A stretch of 64,000 bases of DNA, taken from Pseudomonas sp. 7SR1. GTDB lineage: Bacteria; Pseudomonadota; Gammaproteobacteria; Pseudomonadales; Pseudomonadaceae. The stretch is from NCBI RefSeq assembly GCF_900156465.1, contig NZ_LT707064.1, forward strand, positions 4,355,001 to 4,419,000, in the 5' to 3' direction. Numbering within the stretch: the stretch's first letter is position 1; each line of letters begins with the position of its first letter. Below are positions 7,461 to 14,831 of this stretch, one piece after another. Made by a program: the position numbers and the translations under genes. Below the pieces are notes generated by a model. It was not told the DNA's origin, did not search any database, and saw nothing but the letters and a program-made list of their open reading frames with translations.

Positions 7461-9884
7461 CTACCAACTGACCCGCAGCCCCAGGTTCCCCGCCACGCTG
7501 CGTTGCTGGTTGCTATCGAGGTTATTGCTGTAATCCGCGCCGGCATAGACGCTGACGGAGGGCGCCAGGCTCACGATGACGCCGACGCCCAGGTCGCCGG
7601 TGGATGCGCGCTGCCGGGTCTCGATCCGGTCGGCGTTGTCGAAGGTGACCGAGTCGGTACCGGAAAAGGTGTGCCACAGGTTGGCCCGCAGGTACGGCTC
7701 CACAGGCAGGCCGCCGACTTGATAGCGCCCCTTGAGGCGAGCCCCGAGACGGCCCGTCCAGGCGCTGTCCGAGTCGAACTCGACCCTGGAAACCCCGTCA
7801 TCCTGGGTGTCCAGCGAAACTTTCTGGTGGATGAGCTGGACCTGGGGTTCGAATACCCAGTCGCCCGCCACGGCGAAGGGATAACCGGCCTCTGCGGACA
7901 GGGTCAGTGCATGCCCGCGATTGTCGATCTTCAGGCCTCTTTCGGAGCGGTTGTCGCCGTTCAGGCGCGTGCCCATCACGACTGCGTCGACATAGCCACC
8001 GGTGGGATCGGTAAGCGTCCAATAGAGTCCATAGCTGTCACCGTCCAGCTCGATCTTGCCGGCGCGTCGCCCCTCGAAGCCCAGGTTGAAGCCATCGACG
8101 TTGCCGTTCAGTTCGGTATGCCCGACAAAAAAACCGATGCGCTGGGTCTGGCCACCGGACAACGGTGCGGCGTACAGGTCGTTGCCCACCTGGAAGCCTT
8201 TGATCGATCCATCGAACCGGGGGCTCACCGTACCGGCCCACGTCTGGTCCAGGTCCTTGCCATAGACCCGGCCCCAACCCGCGCCGAACGCCCCGGTTTC
8301 GGTGAGCAGGCGCTGGTCGCCCTGGCGGTCATGGAACGTGCCCAGGGCCATCAGGGTCAGCTGCGCCGCGGCCGGAGGCAAGACCGACCAGGTGGGTACT
8401 TCAGGGCGGTACAAAGGAATGGGCGCGGCGCCGGGCGCCGGCACCGGCAAGACAGGCAGGCCGGGGCTGGGCGCCGGTACCGGTCCCGCTATCACAGTGG
8501 AGCGCAAGTACCAGCTGTTCCCGTCGCCGGTCACGCCTCCCTTGAACAAGCGATAGTCGAACGCACCGGCCGATACCGAGTTCGCCAGGGAAAACGCGCC
8601 ACTGTCGCTGACGGCCCCGCCCTGGGCCTGCACCAGTTCGATGCCGTTTTGGGTGGTCAAGGCGCCTGCGCCTCCCAGGTTTGTCACGGCGATGGAGGTA
8701 CTGCCAGTGAGTGTCCCGCCATCGACCACCAGTTTGTCGCTGGATGAGCCGTCCGCACCCACCTTCGTCTGCAGGCGCAATTGTCCGTTATTGCCCACAT
8801 AGTTGCCTTGGACGGTCAGCGTGTCGCTGGTGCGGGTATTGCCCTGGGTGAGATCCACCGTCCCGGCGTTGTTGAGTGTCACCCGTTGGCCGGCGGTAAA
8901 GGGCGCGATGCTGCCCTGGGAGGAAGTCAGCACGCTGCTGGCATCGATGTCGAGTTTCCCCAGGCCCGTGGCGCTGTCGCCCAATACCAGGGCGTCCTCC
9001 AGGTCCAGGCGCGAGCCCTGGGTGAGGTCGACATCTTCCCAGTTGAGGTAGCGCGCGCCGGTGGCGGAGGTCGTGTTCTCGAACGTCAGCACGTCCAGGC
9101 CCAGGCCGCCGTCCAGGTTAGGTGTGACCGCGAGCCCTGTTTCATCCAGCCGCCGCAACAGCGCCGTGTCACTGCCATCGCCCATCAGGATGGCCGAGTG
9201 AATGAGCCCGCCGCTCCACTCCAGTTGGTCATCGCCGGCACTGGCCCTGACCTGGCCAATGATTTCGCCGCCGCTCACGGTAATGCTGTCGTTGCCGCCG
9301 CTGACGCTGACATTGCCACCGATGCGTCCCGCGGACAGGATGATGGTGTCCTGGCCGAAGCCCGTCACCAGGTTGCCAATGATCTGCCCACCCGACATGT
9401 CGAAAAGGTTGTCGTCGAGTTTCATGTCGACCCGGCCGATGGTGCCACCGCTCATGCGGGCGATGTCGCCGTCCTCGAATGCATCGACGATGGTGCCCCC
9501 GGTCATGGAAAACGTATCGAGGCCGTCGCCCTGGGACAGGGACAGGATGCGCCCGCCGGTCATGAGGAAATCGTCGATTCCCGAGCCTTGGCCCACGTCG
9601 CCGTCGATCACGCCATTGGCATGGATCTCGACGCGATCTTCACCATCGTCGAACGTGACGTCGCCCTGGATGAGGCCGCTGCCATTGGCAGGCATCGTCA
9701 GGCTGTTATTGCCGGTAAGGTCAGTCAGTCCGGGGCTGGTGCCGCTGTCGCAGACATAGTCGTCATTGCCTGCCGTGGGCGTCAGCGTGCAGGCGGCCAG
9801 GGCACTGGGGACAGGGACCAGGAAGGGGACCGAAATCCATAGGACGTAGAACAGCCGATTGAATCCATGATCGCGCAGGCTCAT
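7461..9884 (-). CDS. Autotransporter outer-membrane beta-barrel protein
   Basis: 807 residues. A signal peptide occupies about residues 1-30 (cut after ALA). The passenger (about 40-250) is built of roughly 20-residue repeats with the core MSGGTIxGxV and G-x-D aspartates, as expected of a right-handed beta-helix. A second stretch to about 470 looks like a pectate-lyase-type autotransporter fold, followed by a proline/alanine linker (about 478-505) and a C-terminal beta-domain of about 290 residues ending in RVSW. It should display the passenger at the cell surface (type V secretion); adhesion or biofilm roles are only family-level guesses. AGAGGGA precedes the start. It lies upstream of a paralogous short barrel gene in the same direction, 298 bp apart. 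Confidence 0.85.
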   Translation of the reverse strand: MSLRDHGFNRLFYVLWISVPFLVPVPSALAACTLTPTAGNDDYVCDSGTSPGLTDLTGNNSLTMPANGSGLIQGDVTFDDGEDRVEIHANGVIDGDVGQGSGIDDFLMTGGRILSLSQGDGLDTFSMTGGTIVDAFEDGDIARMSGGTIGRVDMKLDDNLFDMSGGQIIGNLVTGFGQDTIILSAGRIGGNVSVSGGNDSITVSGGEIIGQVRASAGDDQLEWSGGLIHSAILMGDGSDTALLRRLDETGLAVTPNLDGGLGLDVLTFENTTSATGARYLNWEDVDLTQGSRLDLEDALVLGDSATGLGKLDIDASSVLTSSQGSIAPFTAGQRVTLNNAGTVDLTQGNTRTSDTLTVQGNYVGNNGQLRLQTKVGADGSSSDKLVVDGGTLTGSTSIAVTNLGGAGALTTQNGIELVQAQGGAVSDSGAFSLANSVSAGAFDYRLFKGGVTGDGNSWYLRSTVIAGPVPAPSPGLPVLPVPAPGAAPIPLYRPEVPTWSVLPPAAAQLTLMALGTFHDRQGDQRLLTETGAFGAGWGRVYGKDLDQTWAGTVSPRFDGSIKGFQVGNDLYAAPLSGGQTQRIGFFVGHTELNGNVDGFNLGFEGRRAGKIELDGDSYGLYWTLTDPTGGYVDAVVMGTRLNGDNRSERGLKIDNRGHALTLSAEAGYPFAVAGDWVFEPQVQLIHQKVSLDTQDDGVSRVEFDSDSAWTGRLGARLKGRYQVGGLPVEPYLRANLWHTFSGTDSVTFDNADRIETRQRASTGDLGVGVIVSLAPSVSVYAGADYSNNLDSNQQRSVAGNLGLRVSW

Positions 9885-10063
9885 GTGCTATCCCTCTGCA
9901 TCGGCATTCCTGGAATGCCGGTTTCAGCATCGGCTGCACGACAGCTGGCACATGGGCCTGGCAACGCTCGCTGTATGGGATGGCACCCTAGCAACGAATA
10001 CTCGTCGTCGCTACTGTCAGAACTTACAGGTCGTGAGTCCGCGAATTCCAATGAACAGGGGCA

Positions 10064-10870
10064 CTACAGATGCACTTCCACTGAAAGGGGCAAGTGATCG
10101 CTCAGATGCGTCCAGGGCTTGTTGCCCAGGATCTGTGGGGCATGGCTGGTGGCGTTGCGCAGGTAGATGCGGTCCAGGCGCAGCAGAGGGAAGCGGGCGG
10201 GATAGGTCCTTGCCGGCCGGCCATGGTGGTGTTCGAAGGCTTCGTGCAGGTACCGGCGGCGGGCGAGGGCGGTATTACCACGTAGCTGCCAGTCGTTGAA
10301 GTCCCCCGCGATAATCACCGGGGCGTCCTCGGGCAGCGATTCGAGCAGTTGGCAGAGCAGCTTGAGCTGGAGCTGGCGGTGGCTTTCCAGCAGGCTCAGG
10401 TGCACACAGATCCCGTGGACCTCGGCATGGCCCGGCACGTCCAGAACGCAATGCAGCAAGCCGCGCCGCTCCGGACCGGTAATGGAGACATCGAGGTTAC
10501 GGAACTGGCGGATCGGGTACTTCGACAGCAGCGCATTGCCGTGATGACCATCCGGATACACCGCGTTGCGGCCGTAGGCGAAGTCGTTCCACATGCTGTC
10601 GGCCAGGAATTCGTACTGGGAGGTCTGGGGCCAGTTATCGTAGCGCGAGGCATGACGGTCATGTTCGCCCAGCACCTCCTGCAGGAATACCAGGTCGGCG
10701 CCGGTGCTGCGTACCGCTTCACGCAGCTCAGGCAGGATGAAGCGACGGTTGAGGGCGGTGAAACCCTTGTGGGTATTGACGGTGAGAACCCGCAGCCGAT
10801 GGACCGCCACGGGGGTGTCCAACGGCACCGATTCGACAGCCCGCCAGTCGGGATCTCGAGTCACGTTCAC
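10064..10870 (-). CDS. Endonuclease/exonuclease/phosphatase (EEP) family protein, YbhP-like
   Basis: 268 residues spanning one EEP fold. Visible catalytic elements in order are VNTHKGF, the metal-binding FLQEV, a GDFND motif (about residue 205) and the C-terminal SDHLPL (about residue 258). The family includes nucleases, sphingomyelinases and phosphodiesterases. It resembles E. coli YbhP, whose gene lies beside a cardiolipin synthase; no such synthase is in this window. No signal peptide is evident. It sits downstream of the deacetylase and glg/tre genes on the same strand, as in other Pseudomonas glg regions as far as I recall. Substrate unknown. Confidence 0.85.
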   Translation of the reverse strand: MNVTRDPDWRAVESVPLDTPVAVHRLRVLTVNTHKGFTALNRRFILPELREAVRSTGADLVFLQEVLGEHDRHASRYDNWPQTSQYEFLADSMWNDFAYGRNAVYPDGHHGNALLSKYPIRQFRNLDVSITGPERRGLLHCVLDVPGHAEVHGICVHLSLLESHRQLQLKLLCQLLESLPEDAPVIIAGDFNDWQLRGNTALARRRYLHEAFEHHHGRPARTYPARFPLLRLDRIYLRNATSHAPQILGNKPWTHLSDHLPLSVEVHL

Positions 10871-11028
10871 TCCTGAATCAGAGGTATCTGTTCATGCGAC
10901 TGACAGGCGCTGTCGCAGTTCCGGATTTTTCCTGACGAGCGTGGGAGTGTTCCTGTTGCCGCACCGCCTGGCACCGGCCCGCGGGGCGTGACCGTTTCGG
11001 CATGCAGGCGCTCCAACCCGCAGCCGAT

Positions 11029-11793
11029 TCAGATGAAGACGATTTCGTACGGCAAACCCATGCGATCCAGGATGACCCGGGGCACCAGGGGGGCGATGCC
11101 GCTGGCGGGCTCGCGATTGAGCTGGCTGGCATAGGCATGCATGGCGTGGCGCTTGCGGGCAGTGGTCCACACGTCCAGCCTTAGCTTGCGCGCCCGGTGC
11201 CAGGGAATCCTGCCATGTTCGCGGGCCGGCCAGTGCCAGGCCCATACGGGCAGCTCGTTGAAGGTTGCACCGATGCTCTCGGCCGCCACGGCTCCGGCGC
11301 GGCCGACCGTGTCGTGGTCGCTGTCGCCGTCCTTGCGCCAGGTGCTGAACACCACGTCGCCGGGGCGCAGGTAATGCCCAATGAAGGCGGTCAGTTGGGC
11401 CTCATGGTCGGCTAGGGTCTTTTCCGTGAAGCCCCCGCGTACCCACTGCAAAGCCTGGATCGATACGCCCAGGCGATGCAGGGCGTCCACGCTTTCCTGG
11501 GGGTGGGGGCGGTAGATGCGCAGGCGTTCGTCGGTCCACAGTGGTGAGCCGGGGTGGCTGAGCTCCCCGTCGGTGACCGAGATCAGCAGCATGGGCATGT
11601 CCAGGTTGCTCAGCAACTGGAGCAGCCCGCCGCAGGCGCCGATCTCGTCGCCGGGGTGTGGGGCGAGGATGACGGCGCGGGCGCCTTCGGGAACCAGTGT
11701 CTGGGTACTGATGATGGGAATGTCGGCCAGTTGGGAAGCACTGTTCCAGATCTGCGGGTGCTGCCGGCCTTGCAAGCGAGAGGCAAGTTTCAT
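11029..11793 (-). CDS. PIG-L/LmbE family deacetylase-like protein
   Basis: 254 residues with the Rossmann-like PIG-L fold. The N-terminal zinc motif reads HPGDE at residues 46-50 where the family has HPDDE. His46 and Asp49 (zinc ligands) are kept, but the first Asp, the proposed general base in MshB-type enzymes, is Gly48. A downstream SDHDTVGRAG segment supplies the third zinc His. The family removes acetyl groups from N-acetylglucosamine-type substrates, so activity here is doubtful or altered. The gene lies between an EEP-family gene and glgX, all on the minus strand, with a palindromic repeat in the upstream gap. Confidence 0.8.
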   Translation of the reverse strand: MKLASRLQGRQHPQIWNSASQLADIPIISTQTLVPEGARAVILAPHPGDEIGACGGLLQLLSNLDMPMLLISVTDGELSHPGSPLWTDERLRIYRPHPQESVDALHRLGVSIQALQWVRGGFTEKTLADHEAQLTAFIGHYLRPGDVVFSTWRKDGDSDHDTVGRAGAVAAESIGATFNELPVWAWHWPAREHGRIPWHRARKLRLDVWTTARKRHAMHAYASQLNREPASGIAPLVPRVILDRMGLPYEIVFI

Positions 11794-11863
11794 GAGGGGA
11801 CATCCTTGTTGTGTTCAATCTTTCAGCCATGCATCGCGCTCACTGCGCGATGATGCCGCCGGC

Positions 11864-11899
11864 TTCGTACGAAAGGTGCCTGCGCGACTTTCGTACAAA
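11864..11899. repeat. Interspersed palindrome, TTCGTAC type, copy 1
   Basis: Arms TTCGTACGAAAG and CTTTCGTACAAA (11 of 12 complementary) are separated by 12 bases. The right arm plus flank (TTTCGTACAAA, one base, CCTG) recurs at 47189-47204 in the apr operon, where an inverted left arm is also present. Not one of the classical REP sequences. Confidence 0.55.
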
Positions 11900-12043
11900 C
11901 CCTGATGGCCTGGCTGCGATTCGCGGTACTCCGAATCCTGGAATCGACCGCATGGGAAGTATTGACCATGACGGCCAATTCGTCGCGTCACTTGTGTATC
12001 TGAACTGCAATTTTTCGTTCGAACTGAGCTGCGTGAGCCCGGA

Positions 12044-12063
12044 GCACCGCGTCCTTGCGGTGC
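12044..12063 (-). terminator. Possible terminator after glgX
   Basis: Perfect 7-bp stem GCACCGC / GCGGTGC with a 6-base loop, 33 bases downstream of the glgX stop on the minus strand. There is no T tract, so it could instead be a processing or stability element. Confidence 0.35.
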
Positions 12064-12095
12064 CTGGCCCTGTGTAACCTTTCTTATCGCCGGCG

Positions 12096-14255
12096 TTATT
12101 GCTCCTCTTCCCGCTGCAGCTCGAACAACAGCAGGGAGCGCCCGGTGACGGAGTATTCGGCGCCGAACTCGAAACGCTCCTGGCCACGAATCGTTGGCTG
12201 GTTGGTGTCCACCATGCAGGTCCAGAAGTCACCTTCGGGTACCTCTGGCAGGCGGAAATTGACGATATCGTGATGAGCGTTGACCACCAGCAACAGCGTC
12301 GCGTCGCCACCCTTGCGCCGGATACCGGTTTCCTGGGCACGGCCGTCCATCAGCATGCCCAGGCAGCGGCCATGGCCGTCCTGCCACTGCTCGACGGTCA
12401 TTTCACTGCCGTCCGGCGCCAGCCAGGTCACGTCCTTGACGCCGATGTCCTCGTTGTAATTGCCCACCAGGAATCGGCCACGGCGCAGGATCGGATAGGC
12501 CAGGCGCAGCTTGATCAGGCGCTTGACGAACTTCAGCAGTGCCGCCCCGTCCTCGCTCAGGTCCCAGTTGACCCAGCCGATCTCGCTGTCCTGGCAGTAG
12601 GCGTTGTTGTTGCCGTGCTGCGTCCTTGCGAATTCGTCCCCGGCCACGATCATCGGCGTGCCCTGGGCCAGCAGCAGGGTGGCGAAGAAGTTGCGCATCT
12701 GGCGATGGCGCAGGGCGTTGATCTCGGGATCGTCGGTCGGGCCTTCGACGCCATGGTTCCAGGACAAGTTGTTGTTGCTGCCGTCCTGGTTGTTTTCATC
12801 GTTGGCTTCGTTGTGCTTGTCGTTGTACGACACCAGGTCATGCAGGGTGAACCCGTCATGAGCGGTGACGAAGTTCACCGAGGCATAGGGGCGCCGGCCG
12901 CGCTGGTTGAACATCTCCCCCGAAGCGGTCATGCGGCTGGCGAAATCGGCAAGCTGGCCGTCGTCGCCTTTCCAGAACGCCCGCACTGTGTCGCGAAACT
13001 TGTCGTTCCACTCGACCCAGCCCGGTGGGAAACGCCCCACCTGGTAGCCGCCGGGGCCGCAGTCCCAGGGCTCGGCGATCAGCTTGACCTGGCGCAGGAC
13101 CGGATCCTGGCGGCAGGCGACGAGGAAACTGTGACGCTCGTCGAAACCGTCGTGATAGCGGCCCAGGATGGTCGCCAGGTCGAAACGGAATCCGTCCACG
13201 TGCATTTCCGTGGCCCAGTAACGCAACGAGTCCGTGACCATCTGCAACACGCAGGGGTGGCTCAGGTCCAGGGTGTTGCCGGTGCCGGAGTCATTGATGT
13301 AGAAGCGCTTGTCGTCGGGCATCAGCCGGTAATAGGAGGCGTTGTCGATGCCGCGCATGGACAGTGTGGGGCCCTGCTCGTTGCCTTCGGCGGTATGGTT
13401 GTAGACCACGTCCAGGATGACTTCCAGGTTGGCCTCGTGCATGTGCGCGACCATTTCCTTGAACTCGGCGATCTTGCCGCTGGCCAGGTAGCGCGGATCC
13501 GGGGCGAAGAACGCGATGCTGTTATAGCCCCAGTAGTTGGTCATGCCTTTGTGCAGCAAGTGCTGGTCATTGACGAACGCATGGATGGGCAACAGCTCCA
13601 CCGACGAAACACCCAGTTTGCGGATGTGGTCGAGCACGTCGTCCACCATCAGCCCGGCGAAGGTGCCGCGCAGGTTTTCCGGCACCGAGGGGTGGCGCAT
13701 GCTGAAGCCGCGTACATGGGTTTCGTACAGGATGGTCTTGTCCCACGGCACGTTGACGCGATGGTCGTGGCCCCAGGTGTGGGCCGGGTCGATGACCTTG
13801 CATTTAGGCACGAACGGGGCACTGTCGCGCTCATCGAAGCTCAGGTCGCCGTCGGGGTGGCCAATGGTGTAGCCGAACAGGGCCTCGGACCACTTGAGTT
13901 CGCCCACCAGTTGCTTGGCATAGGGGTCGATGAGCAATTTGTTGGGGTTGAAACGATGACCGTTTTCCGGGTCGTACGGGCCGTATACCCGATAGCCGTA
14001 GATCAGTCCCGGATGGGCATCGGGCAGATAGCCGTGATAGATCTCGTCGGTGTATTCAGGCAGTTCGATACGCTCGATCTCGACTTCGCCGGCGGCGTCG
14101 AAGATACACAGTTCGACCTTGGTGGCATTGGCGGAAAACAGCGCGAAGTTGACCCCCAGGCCATCCCAGGTCGCGCCAAGGGGGAAAGGCAGCCCTTCGC
14201 GAATCCGCGAAGCCTCGATAACGGGCGGCGGGGTGGTTTTCTTTGGACGGGTCAT
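12096..14255 (-). CDS. glgX: Glycogen debranching enzyme GlgX
   Basis: 719 residues, the normal GlgX length. It hydrolyses alpha-1,6 branches of glycogen trimmed by phosphorylase, releasing maltooligosaccharides. An N-terminal CBM48 domain (GATWDGLGVNFALFS) is followed by the GH13 barrel with DVVYNHTAEG, the nucleophile region DGFRFDLATILGR, the acid/base region LIAEPWDCG and FVTAHDGFTLHDL. Start ATG 14255 has GCAGGAG nine bases upstream; the open frame extends to 14357 without family similarity. It lies 208 bp downstream of the DUF2934 gene at the end of the treZ-malQ-treY run. Its products feed MalQ and the TreY/TreZ pair. Confidence 0.95.
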   Translation of the reverse strand: MTRPKKTTPPPVIEASRIREGLPFPLGATWDGLGVNFALFSANATKVELCIFDAAGEVEIERIELPEYTDEIYHGYLPDAHPGLIYGYRVYGPYDPENGHRFNPNKLLIDPYAKQLVGELKWSEALFGYTIGHPDGDLSFDERDSAPFVPKCKVIDPAHTWGHDHRVNVPWDKTILYETHVRGFSMRHPSVPENLRGTFAGLMVDDVLDHIRKLGVSSVELLPIHAFVNDQHLLHKGMTNYWGYNSIAFFAPDPRYLASGKIAEFKEMVAHMHEANLEVILDVVYNHTAEGNEQGPTLSMRGIDNASYYRLMPDDKRFYINDSGTGNTLDLSHPCVLQMVTDSLRYWATEMHVDGFRFDLATILGRYHDGFDERHSFLVACRQDPVLRQVKLIAEPWDCGPGGYQVGRFPPGWVEWNDKFRDTVRAFWKGDDGQLADFASRMTASGEMFNQRGRRPYASVNFVTAHDGFTLHDLVSYNDKHNEANDENNQDGSNNNLSWNHGVEGPTDDPEINALRHRQMRNFFATLLLAQGTPMIVAGDEFARTQHGNNNAYCQDSEIGWVNWDLSEDGAALLKFVKRLIKLRLAYPILRRGRFLVGNYNEDIGVKDVTWLAPDGSEMTVEQWQDGHGRCLGMLMDGRAQETGIRRKGGDATLLLVVNAHHDIVNFRLPEVPEGDFWTCMVDTNQPTIRGQERFEFGAEYSVTGRSLLLFELQREEEQ

Positions 14256-14463
14256 GTTTGCTCCTGCAAAAGGCAGCCAGATTGAGTGAGGCTGTTGACT
14301 CGGAATACGTTCATTTCTATTGGGGCCGGGACCTGTGCAGCCAAGGCGAAGGATCACTCCCCGCTAAGGCGCACAGCGGACCTGTGTTGACGGCTGTCGC
14401 GCCATCAGGCGGGGACAGCTGGCCCCGCCATCCGCGCGACGTGAGAAGCCGTGAGCCTGATGA

Positions 14464-14811
14464 TCAGACCGCTGGGGGCTTGCGCGCCGCGCGCGGCTTT
14501 TTATCCGCAGCCTTGCTGGCCGGTGGCACCACTGCCGGGCTGGCAGAAGGTTTGGCTGCCGGCTTGGCCTTGGGCGTGGTGCTTTTGGTGGCGGCCTTGG
14601 CGGCTGTGCTCTTGGCTGCGGCTGGCTTGGCACCATCGGCCTTCGCCGCAGGCTTGGCGGCGGCCTTGGGCGGCTTGCTCGGTGCCAGCGCTTCGGCCTC
14701 GGCAAGCTTGCGTGCCATCTCCCAGTGGCGTTTTTCCTGCCCGGTAGGTTTACCTTCGGATTCCCAGATCTGATAGGCAAACTCTCGGATGCGTTTATCG
14801 TCGGTACTCAT
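14464..14811 (-). CDS. DUF2934 domain protein with Lys/Ala/Pro-rich tail
   Basis: 115 residues. Residues 1-38 form the small DUF2934 helix region (RIREFAYQIWESEGKPTGQE); the remainder is a low-complexity tail of AAKPAAK-type repeats, very basic and probably disordered, like the C-termini of histone-H1-like proteins. The biochemical role of DUF2934 is unknown. The gene is set between treY (20 bp upstream) and glgX, so it is transcribed with the alpha-glucan genes. The tail suggests binding to a polyanion, or simply solubility (inference). ATG 14811 is preceded by CAGGAG; the frame upstream of it overlaps treY and is not coding. Confidence 0.8.
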   Translation of the reverse strand: MSTDDKRIREFAYQIWESEGKPTGQEKRHWEMARKLAEAEALAPSKPPKAAAKPAAKADGAKPAAAKSTAAKAATKSTTPKAKPAAKPSASPAVVPPASKAADKKPRAARKPPAV

Positions 14812-14831
14812 CGCGATGCTCCTGACTTCAC

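Larger units (their letters stand above)
11794..12095. other. 302-bp intergenic region between glgX and the PIG-L-like gene
   Basis: It holds an imperfect inverted repeat at 11864-11899, a perfect 7-bp stem-loop at 12044-12063 just past the glgX stop, and AT-richer sequence. No convincing gene is visible. Confidence 0.6.

Noticed and set aside
12099..14285. Open frame of 728 codons on the plus strand opposite glgX
   Set aside because: Shadow of glgX: low-complexity His/Gln/Val-rich translation caused by GC-biased codons; no ribosome site or family motifs.
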